DNA of 64,000 bases from Apricaphanius iberus. Taxonomy: Eukaryota > Chordata > Actinopteri > Cyprinodontiformes > Aphaniidae. Shown one piece after another: positions 55,601-64,000 of the stretch. The notes below the pieces were generated by a model that searched no databases, had not been told where the DNA came from, and was given only the letters and a program-made list of their open reading frames with translations. Location: positions 129,001-193,000 of the forward strand of contig JAPXFQ010001529.1 in the NCBI GenBank assembly GCA_028564705.1, read 5' to 3'. Every line of letters starts with the position of its first letter. Position 1 is the stretch's first letter. Made by a program: the position numbers and the translations under genes.

Positions 55601-56043
55601 AGCAGTGACTCATCCACCAAACTTCCCCAAACTGAGCCTCTCTACGGGAGCCTGCGTTAACACACCCTTTATTACACACAAGGCCTGATTCAGTGAGAAT
55701 CTGGGGAAAAACTTTATTTCTAAATCAATCCAGTTATAAGATAATAACATATCTTCTCTTCTACAGATCTGCTTATTAAGAACAAGTGGAACAGCAACTT
55801 GAAAGCAGAGTCATTACTAAGCAGTTGATTTCACTTTAAGTCTAGAGAATAAACACAAACTGAGGATTATATGAAAATGGGTGGAGTGGGCGTGGCCTCG
55901 CTAAAAACCAAGGAGTGTTATATTTGCATGAATAACGGATTTTATTCTGGACTTTATTTCCGTATATATTTAATCCTAACTGTGCTGTTTTCCTTCCTGA
56001 TGTCAGCCAGGTGAAATGCGGCTACAATGATAGAACTTACCAT
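46568..56043 (-). CDS. anxa5: annexin A5, complete gene
   Basis: Calcium-dependent phospholipid-binding protein that, as known for the family, coats phosphatidylserine membranes. Twelve coding exons with GT-AG borders join in frame to 317 residues (human A5: 320): 56043-56041, 53479-53395, 53142-53048, 51433-51320, 51233-51143, 49425-49346, 49272-49222, 48068-47975, 47776-47681, 47574-47516, 46844-46722, 46630-46568. Exon sizes match the classic A5 pattern except the seventh, which is 51 bp where the mammalian exon is 57. Four annexin repeats carry the Ca-binding loops KGLGTDE, GAGTDEK, KYGTDEQ and GAGTDDN with downstream acidic caps. The short N-terminus ([10 protein letters not shown]) and the end [10 protein letters not shown] are those of A5. 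There is no Trp: the human loop Trp in repeat III is Tyr here. Introns hold SINEs and MITEs. The a or b copy is not decided. Confidence 0.95.
46722..46844 (-). CDS. anxa5: anxa5 coding exon 11
   Basis: 123 bp, phase 0, starting [18 protein letters not shown], the Ca loop of repeat IV, and ending CSLYSMIK before GTGCGC. Confidence 0.95.
46985..47446. mobile_element. DNA-transposon fragments in an anxa5 intron
   Basis: GGCGTCTCTCCACTAGTACC with GCCGTGCCGTACCG is a MITE-like start. It is followed at about 47390-47440 by GAACTTTATCACAATATGC and TTTTTTGAGAAGGACCTG, a sequence I associate with a common fish repeat. The boundaries are approximate. Confidence 0.4.
47516..47574 (-). CDS. anxa5: anxa5 coding exon 10
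   Basis: 59 bp, [20 protein letters not shown], with acceptor TTCTTGTGAAG and donor AAG/GTAAGAC. Confidence 0.93.
47681..47776 (-). CDS. anxa5: anxa5 coding exon 9
   Basis: 96 bp, from [17 protein letters not shown] through [19 protein letters not shown] is the acidic cap of the repeat III Ca site. Confidence 0.95.
47975..48068 (-). CDS. anxa5: anxa5 coding exon 8
   Basis: 94 bp, [20 protein letters not shown] then [11 protein letters not shown]. The Ca loop of repeat III is KYGTDE; the human protein has Trp where Tyr stands here. Confidence 0.95.
49222..49272 (-). CDS. anxa5: anxa5 coding exon 7
   Basis: 51 bp, [17 protein letters not shown], the linker between repeats II and III; the mammalian exon is 57 bp, so the linker is two residues shorter. 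A purine run on the plus strand (49292-49330) gives it a strong upstream pyrimidine tract. Confidence 0.93.
49346..49425 (-). CDS. anxa5: anxa5 coding exon 6
   Basis: 80 bp, [20 protein letters not shown] then LLVILLQ. GDTSG caps the repeat II Ca site. Confidence 0.95.
49980..50287 (+). mobile_element. L2-like LINE 3' UTR in anxa5 intron
   Basis: CAGACGGTCGCGGCAGATAA, GGAGGTTTCTTCCTGTTAAA, GCCTTGAGATGACATCTG and GCGCTATATAAATAAACTG with an ATTGA-type tail, antisense to the gene. Closely similar to 12290-12592. Confidence 0.8.
50650..50830. repeat. dispersed repeat, copy 2
   Basis: AAATGAAGGAGTTTTAGGGC, GACTCCAAGTGGCTCC and CTGGGTGAGTAAATGAATGC are shared with copy 3 at 51785-51930. The family is not identified. 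Confidence 0.5.
51143..51233 (-). CDS. anxa5: anxa5 coding exon 5
   Basis: 91 bp, [20 protein letters not shown] then [10 protein letters not shown]; the Ca loop of repeat II opens the exon. Confidence 0.95.
51320..51433 (-). CDS. anxa5: anxa5 coding exon 4
   Basis: 114 bp, [20 protein letters not shown] then [18 protein letters not shown]. The DLKGE segment gives the acidic cap of repeat I. The donor AAG/GTAACAG is standard. Confidence 0.95.
51785..51930. repeat. dispersed repeat, copy 3
   Basis: TTAAATGAAGGCGTTTTGGG, ATGACTCCAAGTGGCTCC and CTGGGTGAGTCAATGAAC match copy 2, in the next anxa5 intron and the same orientation. Confidence 0.5.
53048..53142 (-). CDS. anxa5: anxa5 coding exon 3
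   Basis: 95 bp; with the split Gly codon it reads [20 protein letters not shown] then [12 protein letters not shown], completing the repeat I Ca loop. Confidence 0.95.
53395..53479 (-). CDS. anxa5: anxa5 coding exon 2
   Basis: 85 bp, [20 protein letters not shown] then LHKAMKGLG, ending in the split Gly. Acceptor CTTGTTTAAG; donor CTGG/GTAAGATC. Confidence 0.93.
54500..54785. mobile_element. MITE-like repeat in anxa5 intron
   Basis: GCGGTGCGTTCACACCTCAC at 54540 and GGGCGTGTGAATGCAGCC at 54759 are partly inverted ends, a frequent arrangement in fish MITEs. No transposase. Confidence 0.4.
54968..55250 (+). mobile_element. tRNA-derived SINE, second family, in anxa5 intron
   Basis: The tRNA-like head has TGTGGCTCAGGGGGTTCAGA (A box) and GCTGGTTCGAGCCCC (B box). 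A body with CCTTGGGCAAGACACTTCAC follows, and then an L2-like tail AGAAAAGCGCTATATAAG. It is antisense to anxa5. The anticodon arm is not tRNA-like enough to call a tRNA gene. Confidence 0.7.
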
Positions 56044-56084
56044 TCTGAAGATCTCTGAAGGTTTTCTCAAAGTTAGAAGAAGGT
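56041..56084 (-). CDS. anxa5: anxa5 exon with start codon
   Basis: Acceptor CTTGTCCTACAG, 41 bases of 5' UTR, then ATG at 56043-56041 directly before donor GTAAGTTC. Only the initiator Met is coded here; the in-frame stops in the UTR part confirm the start. Confidence 0.88.
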
Positions 56085-56306
56085 CTGTAGGACAAGAAGA
56101 AGCGTTATTCTACCGAGAGAAAACGTTAACATCCAATAATAACTTGGATCTTTTGGCTTGAATCGTGTTTCCTGCTGTGACTTCTCTCCTGTCTGACACA
56201 ACCAGATGGCTGTTTTCTCCTCTCAGCTCGCTTTCTTGCTCCTGTCTCACCTGCGGATGCGCAGAGTTTACCTGAAGCTGACCACCTGAGTCTGAGCGGG
56301 ACTTAC

Positions 56307-56400
56307 CGCGGAGCTGCAGCCGTCAGAGGAAGCTGTGAGAGCGGAGAGAAGCAGCGGAGAGAAGGGCTTGGAGGAGGAACTCCTCTCTGGACTCCACCAG
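56307..56400 (-). promoter_or_regulatory. anxa5: anxa5 first noncoding exon and core promoter
   Basis: The exon ends at CTCCGCG/GTAAGTCC (donor at 56306-56305). The upstream sequence is GC-rich and TATA-less, with a CCCCGGGGTGTGG box at about 56398-56410. The exact transcription start is unknown. Confidence 0.6.
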
Positions 56401-56443
56401 CCACACCCCGGGGCGTCCCATGACGCTACGCAGCTTCTTCTAA

Positions 56444-56466
56444 AGCATTCTGGGAAATACTGTTGT
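56444..56466 (-). promoter_or_regulatory. ZNF143/Staf-like site upstream of anxa5
   Basis: The minus strand reads ACAACAGTATTTCCCAGAAT followed by GC, close to the known ACTACAATTCCCAGMATGC motif, with one extra base in the spacer. It is placed about 140 bases upstream of the first exon's end, where this factor usually binds. Confidence 0.45.
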
Positions 56467-56751
56467 CACAGCGACCCTGCTTATTGCCATATTTTTTTAT
56501 ATTTTGCTTCCAGAGATTTTTAGAATGTTATAAAGTGGTTTAATGCTGCACATTTTCAGGTTTTCAGAGCCTCTCAAAATGTTCATTTGTTCTCAAAAGT
56601 AATAAAGTACACTGTGCCCATAAATACTAAGTATGTTGAATGTAACGTTTTACTGCATATTTTGTAACTCCAAGCAGAATAAACCTGAATGGATGTGCAT
56701 CTGTGTGATCATGGAGGGTGTGGCCTACAGAGGTCAACACCCATGTCAAGG

Positions 56752-57749
56752 TGTGCATCATTATTAGGCAGCTTCATTTCTTCAGACAAAAAAGGGCAAA
56801 TAACAGATTTAACTGACTCTGAAAAGTCAAAAATGACCAAAAGTCTGTTAGAAATAGGTCAGATATTGGGACATGATCACACAACCATCACATCTTTTGC
56901 TGCAAATAGTCAACAGGGAACATGCTGATAAAGTAAAGATCAAATTACCAGTGTGAGAGGAATCAAACATGAAGCTACCAGGAAGTCATTATCTTCCAGT
57001 TCTGTCATATTCTAGAACTGCAACCTGAAGGACCTGGAAGTACTGGATGTTCAGATCGCAGAAACACGGCTAGGCTGAAACCGACCGCCACGGAACAGGA
57101 CACATGAACTGAAGCATCTAGACTGGCCCAAGAAATATCTGGAGACAGATTTATCAGAGGTTTAATGGACTGATGGGACGAGAGTGACTGTTGAAGGACC
57201 AGATGGATGGTCCTGTGGGTGGATCAGTAACGGGCAGAGCTCTAGAGTCAGACTAATGGAGGGTCTGGTTTTATTAAAGATGAACTTTTTGGACCTCTTC
57301 AGGTCTAAGATGGAATATTAATTAACTTTAGAAGAGAATTTCTTCAAGCAGTGGTCCAGGAAGAAGTCTGCATCTGTTTAAAGGGTGATGATTTTCATGC
57401 AGAGCCAGGCTCCATCAGACACAACCAGGTACTCCTCTGCCTGGCTGGCCAGTAAACGCATTAAAGATGAAAAACTGATGACATGATTCTCTTCCTCGCT
57501 TCTTAAACAAGAGAAAAACAGTTCACCTCTCTGATCAGAGTCTGTGAAGCTGTGGCTGCTGCTAATCATCTACAGATCCAGAAACTGACTCCATCAATAT
57601 TGCTATAATGGTTCCTGATATTTTCTTTTTAATCACAAATGTTTAATGGAAAGTTTTTGGTTGTTTATGATTCTCTCTTAAGAGATAAAAATAAAAAAAA
57701 GGAGATGGGATAATGTGTGTTTCATTAAGTTGCTTAATAATTCTGCACA
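56752..57749 (+). mobile_element. mariner/Tc1-type transposon relic with 23-bp inverted ends
   Basis: The left end TGTGCATCATTATTAGGCAG (56752 onward) and the right end CTTAATAATTCTGCACA (to 57749) are imperfect inverted repeats. Inside, 56790-56920 (+) encodes RT-free transposase N-terminal text KKGQITDLTDSEKSKMTKSL and LGHDHTTITSFAAN, a helix-turn-helix DNA-binding domain. Downstream text is too decayed to show the DDE/D triad. Confidence 0.7.
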
Positions 57750-59449
57750 ATAACAGTTGCCTGTCCCTATTCCTCTAAGAAAGCCAAAAACTCACTTTTA
57801 TTTTCTCAAATATAAATGTTTGAGGTTTGTTAATATTTTTTTAATAACTGAGAGCTTTGTAGATGGTGATTAATAAAATAAGGCTTGCCAAATCATTGTG
57901 CATATAAACTATTCCTACTACCTTTGAACCTTTTCACGTACTGTCATGTTACCAGTCTTCAACTTCATTTTGTTTTATTGTGATTTTGTATAATAAAAAA
58001 AGATCATGTAGTTTACAGGCATATTATAAAGTTTTTTATTATTCACTAATATCACTAATATTCTCAAATATACCTTTCACAAATAAACTGAATATTCACA
58101 GTCAGGCGGGCTTTAGTTATGTATCAGCTGATTTCTGAGGACCAATGAATTATTTGTAGGTAGGCAGGTAGGAGAATAAAGGGAGGAGATAAACAAAAGC
58201 ACGCTAAACATTTCAGATTTTTAGTCACCATTATGTGCTGCTTTGTGTTGGTCTGCAATATATTAAGATTAGTAACATGACAAATTATGAAAAGGATGAT
58301 CATCAGAGGATGGGTACTTTTGTGAGGCACTGATTGTGTGAACTCAACACAGATTTATCTCCTGAGTTTAGAAGTTTTTGAATTCTGAAGGATTTACAGG
58401 TCAAAGGTCAGTTGATTAACAAATAAGACTCCTTCATCTAAAAGTTGCCAGCTGTTGGACTGAAAATCTCTGGAAAAAAGAGAAAGTATGAAAAACCAAC
58501 AAATCAAAGCCCTAATCGTAACAAGAATGTCTGGCTCCTTAGCAGGGCTCTCTACTCCAGTCCTCATGGGCCCAGCAACGTTTACACATGTCTTTGCTCC
58601 AGCACTACTTAATCTGATGGCTGAATGGACTTCCCAGCATAAAAGGAACTAAGTATTTGATGCAGATGTGCTCAAAGCTGCAGGACACCAGCACCTGGGG
58701 ACTAAAGTCTGTGACCCCTACCTTGTAAAAAAGAAAAGAAAGAAATGACAAATGAATAATTTCATTTTCAGCTTTATATTATTTTTCATGAACGTAACAA
58801 ACAGAAATGCAAAGATACACTCTCCTGTTGAAGCCACAGTAAATACTGTTTTGTCAGGAAAAAACAACAACAATTAAAAACATAATATTATCCCTAAAAC
58901 TTCATTAAGGCTGTTGGACTGACCTGCAGCCAGACAGTAGTTCATTCATGCAGCAGATTGTTGGAGCAACATTATGATTCATTTAGCCTGGAGATGTTTT
59001 TGCTCACCACCTGATACATATTAGGTCGGATTATTTCTGTCTGCACTTTGTCTAGATTCCCCAAGAGTCCATCACCTAAAGCAAATTCAATTACAAAAAT
59101 TCTCCGTATATACCTGTGCTTGCCTGTCTCATATACTGCCTGGGTCACATGCATTGTTTACTAAATGAAAAAATGGATTCATATTGCAGGGAAAACTTGC
59201 ATGCTGCAAAATTCATGAAAAAGAAACTGGAGCTTATGGGTTGCTGTTTATGGCAGCCTGTGTTTAGATGCCAGTCATGAAACCAGACCTGAAGAAAGCA
59301 TCCAAACAGCTTAGATCTAGTCAATTTATCCGTACTAAGTCTTTAAATATTTATGAGTTTTAAATATTAATAGACCGGCGGACCCTGTTGACAAACAGAA
59401 ACATTCAAGAACTTAACAGTTAATACTGTGGTATTTAAAACCCACCAGC
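57750..59449. other. repeat-rich intergenic sequence
   Basis: 57900-58335 resembles a Tc1-type end (finishing GGTACTTTTGTGAGGCACTG). 58545-58720 has the layout of the CCAGTCCTC...GGACACCAGCAC palindromic MITE related in style to 1999-2193. No gene is supported. Confidence 0.4.
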
Positions 59450-60340
59450 CAAGGCAAGGCACATTTATTTGACTAGCACACAGAAAAAAGGACAAAACAA
59501 GGTGGTTGGGGTTATTAGGGGGATCATATAAAAGCAGAAAACACAATGTCAGAAACAAAGAATAAAACATACTATTGTTATGACATTTCCATAATCAGTG
59601 AATCATTAGCAGCTCAAACCAGATGAGTGTTTGGCTTTGCTTTAAAGCAGCTCAGTGTTTCAGCAGCTCTGCAGTCATCAGGAAGTTTTTTCTAGTTAAA
59701 AGGAGCATAGAAACTAAAAGCTGCTTCTCCATGTTTGGTTCTGGTTCTGGGATGATCAGTAAACTAGTGTTGGAGGACCTGATTGGTCTGGATGGTTGCT
59801 ATGGTGACAACAGGTCTCCATCATACTTTGGTACTAAACCATTCAGTGATTTATAAACTAGTAGGAGTATTTAGAAGTCTATTCTCTGAGCTACAGGGAG
59901 CCAGAGGAAGGACTTTAGAACTGGGCTGATGTGTTCTACTATCCTGGTTCTACTCAGAACACGAGCATCAGCGTTCTGGATCAGCTGCAGCTGTCTGAGT
60001 GACTTTTTAGGTAGACCTGTGAGGACGCTGTTGCAGTAATCAATCCGACTAAAGATGAATGCATGGATGAGTTTTTCTAGGACTCCTTGTGTCATCATTC
60101 CTTTAATCCTAGAAATGTTCCTCAGCTGATAGAAAGCTGACCTTTTTATTGCCTTTATGTGACCCTGGAGGTTCTGGTCTGAGTCCATTATTACACCTAG
60201 ATTTCTGGCCTGGTTGCTAGTTTCTAGCTGGATTAAGTGAAGCTGTGTGCTGATTCTGGATCGTTCCTCTTTAGGTCCAAAGATAATTATTTCAGTTTTG
60301 TTTCTATTCAGTTGGAGAAAGATATATGATATCAATCCAC
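59450..60340 (-). mobile_element. L2-like LINE fragment with RT C-terminus
   Basis: The minus strand 60335-59871 is an open frame of 154 residues. It reads LNRNKTEIIIFGPKEERSRI, ARNLGVIMDSDQNLQGHI, ISRIKGMMTQGVLEKLIHAF, RIDYCNSVLTGLPKKS and LIQNADARVLSRTR, the region after the RT palm of L2 elements. The 3' UTR continues to the terminal CTTGCCTTGGC near 59450. It is 5' truncated. Confidence 0.82.
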
Positions 60341-61439
60341 TGACTTCTTCAATGCATTCTTTTATTTATTGTATATTATTGAGTCCAGAGGCAAACTTTG
60401 CTTATGTGAAGCCAACCCAAAGGTAACAAAAATTGCAGTTACCAGGCTCCTCCACTAGGGGCTGGCTCCAAAAAAAGGAACAAATTCCCATTCACTGCCA
60501 TGTTTAAAATACCAACTTCACAGTAGAAATAACCATGTGTTCAGTCTGGTTCTAAAAGCTATTTTAGGTTTAATAGGTCAGAATACCCGTCAAGACAAAT
60601 CTGAAAGGGGTTTTAACATCCTTTAAGGTGTAATATAAGATTGAAATGATGAATCATTAGAGGCGTGTCCTTTTGATTGACGGGTCTCAGATGAGCAGTC
60701 AGTCCTAGCATGTCGGAACAAAGAATTAATCATTTAAGTTTGAATTACTTTCAGCAAAGTTAGAATCTTATATACACTGTAAACATTACGTTTGTTGTGA
60801 AAACTCCAGATACTGAGCTTCTGATAGATTCACTGAGTCCTTTTGAGTTAAACTACACCTGTGCATGGATGTAAAGCCCCTCCAATCACTGCGCCTCTGT
60901 CTTAAACATCATGGAAAAATGAACCAAGGCATTAGGAAAAGAGCTGTGGATCATCCTGAGGTGTAATTTCCAGATGGCTGTAGGTCCCACAATCATCATT
61001 TCAGACAAGAATACAAAGGTGTAAAAATTTGGGAATGTCCACTTATTATACTGCTGATTGGAGATGGAGTCCCACAGATACTGTGAAGATACTGGGTGAA
61101 ACTGGTGAGATGGTCTCTATCCCAGTAAAACCAGTCCTGTACCACCGTGAGCTGAAAGGTTAGTCTAGGAGGAGGAAGAGATTTCTAAACCATTACAGTG
61201 AAAGTTTGAAATGATTTCTGTACAATCAGTTTATCTTTATGGGTAGAAAGCATGCAGACTGCACGAGACCTTAATGAGAATTATGGTGTTTCTTATATCA
61301 ACACTTTAAAAATAGCAGAATATGGCTGCTTTGAGTCTAAATTATGAATAATATTTTGATCACATCTGATTTTACAGTTGTCTGTTTCCGGATATCTAAT
61401 TGTCTGCTTATTTATGATTCAGTTTAGAGTAACTTAATT
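60341..61439. other. no gene recognised
   Basis: Between two LINE copies. A transposase-like scrap may lie at about 60900-61200 (AAGAGCTGTGGATCATCCTG), but it is too weak to call. Confidence 0.3.
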
Positions 61440-61750
61440 CAGTTTATACTTCAGCAATTCACAGCAAGATGTCTTTTCAAGGCACTTTACAACAAAAGTC
61501 ATTTTCAATATAATTACACAAACATTCCTAATAAGGTAAAAGTTTCTATGTAAGGAATCCCAGCAGATTGTGCTGAGTCATTGATGTGAGGTTGTACCAG
61601 GATCATGCAGACTCCAACCTCAGCAATTCCTCAGCAATCCCTCATACTGAGCAAGCATGTAGCGACAGTGGAGAGGAAAAACTCCCCTTTAACAGGAAGA
61701 AACCTCCAGCAGAACCAGAACCTGGATCAGTACAAGCGGTCATCTGAACA
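61440..61750 (-). mobile_element. L2-like LINE 3' UTR
   Basis: Inverted copy of the 3' end: TTCAAGGCACTTTACAAC, TATGTAAGGAATCCCAGC, AAACTCCCCTTTAACAGG and AAGAAACCTCCAGCAGAACC. It directly abuts RT sequence at about 61755, so the ORF end and the first part of the UTR are missing. Confidence 0.72.
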
Positions 61751-61754
61751 AACT

Positions 61755-62690
61755 GGAATCTGTTGGACAGATATGATTTAAACCAGCCTAGTGATGTTCC
61801 CTTTATCCCTCAACATGTTCTATCCTTTCTAAGAGAATATTATGATCGACTTTGTCAAAAGCAGCACTGAGATCTAACAAGACCAGAACAGTCACAGATC
61901 CATTATCTGAGGCCATTAGAATATCATTAGTAACTTTTACCAGTGCTGTTTCAGTGCTATGATGAGCTCTAAAACCTGACTGAAATTCCTCAAACAGGTT
62001 GTTGATGTTTAGATGCTCACATACTTGATTAGCAACTATTTTCTCAAGAATTTTGGATAAGAAAGGAAGGTTAGATATAGGTCTGTAGTTAGCTAAATCA
62101 TCTTGATCCAGGGAGGGTTTCTTAAGTAAAGGTTTAATTACAGCAACCTTAAATTCCTGTGGCACATATCCATTTATTAAAGATAGATTCATCATGTCTA
62201 GAATAGGGCCAGTAACCAGAGGGAACACTTCCTTAAATAATTTGGTTGGTATTGGGTCTAACATACAAGTTGAGGGTTTAGATGAAGCTAATATTTGTGA
62301 TAATTCAGAAAGTTCAACAGAATCAAAAAGGTACAGACATAAACATGGTTCTACAGTTCTCTCTGATACTGCCTCAGTTACTGAGAGAGAGTTAATCATG
62401 TTTGGGAGAATGCCAATGATTTTATTCTTTATAGAATCTATTTTATTTATGAAGAATCCCATAAAGTCATCACTACTGAGAGAAGGGGGAATAGTTAGCT
62501 CAATAGAGCTATGACTCTGTGTAAGTTTGGCTACTGTACTAAAAAGAAACCTAGGATTGTTTTTATTTACCTCTATTAATAATGACAAATATGCTGTTCT
62601 AGTTTGTCGAAGGGCGTTTTTATAAAGTAGTAAACTATTTTTCCAGGTTAGAAAGAAACACATTTAAGTGTGTAGAGCGCCATTTTCTCT
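61755..62690 (-). mobile_element. L2-like LINE, RT N-terminal half
   Basis: The minus-strand frame 62663-61803 encodes 286 residues: [80 protein letters not shown] and [20 protein letters not shown] (RT motif A with the first catalytic Asp). It then breaks before the palm's YADD. The upstream part of the same ORF lies beyond the SINE at 63093-63640. Confidence 0.85.
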
Positions 62691-62702
62691 CCAGTTTCCT
62701 AG
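62691..62702. repeat. SINE target duplication, left
   Basis: CCAGTTTCCTAG here and again at 63081-63092 flank the SINE exactly. Confidence 0.85.
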
Positions 62703-63080
62703 TATACATCCATCCATCCATTTTCTATACCGCTTAATCCTTAATGGGTCGCGGGGTGCTGGTGCCTATCTCCAGCTGTCAACGGGCGAGAGGCGGGGTA
62801 CACCCTGGACAGGTCGCCAGTCCATCACAGGGACACATAGAGGACAGGACAGGACAAACAACCATGCACGCAAACACTCACACCTAAGGACAATTTACAG
62901 TGATCAATTAACCTGACAGTCATGTTTTTGGACTGTGGGAGGAAGCCGGAGTATCCGGAGGGAACCCACGCATGCACAGGGAGAACAGGCAAACTCCATG
63001 CAGAAAGATACGAACAGGATACGAACCCACAGCTTTCTTGCTGCAAGGCAACAGTGTTAAACACTGCACCACCGTGCAGC
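62703..63080 (-). mobile_element. tRNA-derived SINE inserted in L2 ORF
   Basis: Minus-strand copy of the family at 17701-18008: the head at the right end (GCTGCACGGTGGTGCAGTG) has an A box, the B-box-like GGGTTCGTATCC lies about 50 bases in, and the tail ends in GGATGGATG at 62703-62720. The perfect 12-bp duplication and length of 378 bp suggest a young, complete copy. Confidence 0.82.
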
Positions 63081-63092
63081 CCAGTTTCCTAG

Positions 63093-63640
63093 GATTCTGC
63101 TTTAAAGTACGCAACTCTGCATTAAACCAGGGAGCCAGCCTCCTATGGCTGATTACCTTCTTTTTTAAGGGGGCTACACTGTCTAGTGCCCAACGCAGTG
63201 AGGAAGTAATACTTTTAACCAGACCATCAATTTCTGAAGGGTTAGTGTTGGAATTACTGCCATCCACTGTGGTATTCTGAGACGGATAGGGAAACAAGAA
63301 TGGAACAGATTCTTTAAAACTTGTTACAGCATTGTCTGATAAAGTTCTACTGTAATGAAATTTTCTTTCAGATTTTGGAACGTTGGCTAAAGTAAATTCA
63401 AAGGTTATCAGAAAATGGTCAGATTTGATCCACAGTTTAGGTGAGAGTCATGCGCGCTTACCAGCCAGCCAAAGGGATATCCCTGTGGCCAAGTAGTCAG
63501 GACGCATGATCTAACGGAGGCATAGTGACAGGACCCTACACTGTCAAATTTAGTTATGGGGGGTGACATATGACGGGAGGGATGAGCTATCAGCCAGAAC
63601 CTTCTTAAGAAAAATGTGGATAAGAGGGCATCACTGCAGG
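63093..63640 (-). mobile_element. L2-like LINE, ORF part upstream of the SINE
   Basis: On the minus strand 63297-63093 encodes DGLVKSITSSLRWALDSVAP and KKKVISHRRLAPWFNAELRT, the linker between endonuclease and RT, and reads on into the sequence left of the SINE. Around 63300-63420 the text resembles FTLANVPKSERKF of the endonuclease end. The region 63408-63640 is broken. Confidence 0.7.
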
Positions 63641-63944
63641 TTATATATGAGAAATGCATAAAAGGTCAATTAAAGCCCCAGATTCAACATCATATTCAGG
63701 TCAAAACTAAGAAAACTAAACTGTATGTGGGCGCTGTTATGCAGAGAGAAAAACAGTTCCTCGTCAATGAACAATATCACCATGGAAACAAACTATGATG
63801 ATTAGCAATGTTAATAGACACACTGTTGATTCTGGGGCTCTAAGTGGACAGGCATGCTGGGTGTCCTCATGCTGATGTGTCACCATTTAAACAAGGAAAG
63901 TTACAGACGGGCCTGAGGCGATGCTGTGTGTTCATTGTCCAGCA
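63641..63944. other. no gene recognised
   Basis: A short open frame at 63616-63798 has no recognisable domain. Confidence 0.3.
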
Positions 63945-64000
63945 GTATTCAGAACAGAACCAGAACCTGGATCAGTACAAGCGATTATCTGCTACGACCG
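63945..64000 (-). mobile_element. L2-like LINE 3' UTR fragment
   Basis: AGAACCAGAACCTGGATCAG, TACAAGCGATTATCTGC and ACGACCG match the inverted UTR segment at 61700-61745. It runs off the window edge. Confidence 0.6.

Overview
This looks like a piece of a teleost fish nuclear chromosome. Genes have spliced GT-AG exons with long introns. The background is AT-rich and full of fish-type transposons (L2-like LINEs with an ATTGA-repeat tail, Tc1/mariner, PIF/Harbinger, Ty1/copia, a Penelope-like element and tRNA-derived SINEs). I cannot name the species; the repeat mix fits a spiny-rayed fish (inference).

Three host genes are well supported. fgfbp2 (7171-7887, + strand, one coding exon) and fgfbp1 (15171-15758, + strand, one coding exon behind a probable 5' UTR intron) encode secreted FGF-binding proteins in tandem. 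A complete annexin A5 gene (anxa5, - strand, 46568-56043, twelve coding exons that join in frame to 317 residues) fills the right-hand part. Two short exon-like blocks at 542-754 (+) may be the 3' end of the gene upstream of fgfbp2. In mammals that neighbour is PROM1, but the sequence does not prove it. An exon-like block at about 33818-33982 (-) is also unassigned.

The rest is mostly repeats. 0-6.6 kb holds a hAT-like MITE, broken Tc1-like copies and an L2 3' end. 9.4-13.5 kb holds a Tc1-like copy split by a 1.4 kb insertion, followed by L2 pieces. 17.3-18.4 kb is a MITE carrying a SINE. 18.85-26.0 kb is a nested stack: a Penelope-like element invaded by a palindromic MITE, itself invaded by a full-length copia element with 230-bp LTRs and a GCGTT target duplication. 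26-29.3 kb is LINE debris split by a Harbinger relic. 30.4-32.3 kb is a 27-bp minisatellite of about 70 units. 32.3-42.6 kb is almost free of recognisable genes. 42.7-44.6 kb is a decayed LINE. 56.7-57.8 kb is a mariner-like relic. 59.4-64.0 kb is L2 LINE material with a SINE inserted in its ORF.

No new enzymatic or defence system was found. The most unusual items are the nested stack with a hammerhead-like core in its outer layer, the in-frame TGA-CTA inside the copia zinc knuckle, and the minisatellite with a 294-bp higher-order period and open frames on both strands.
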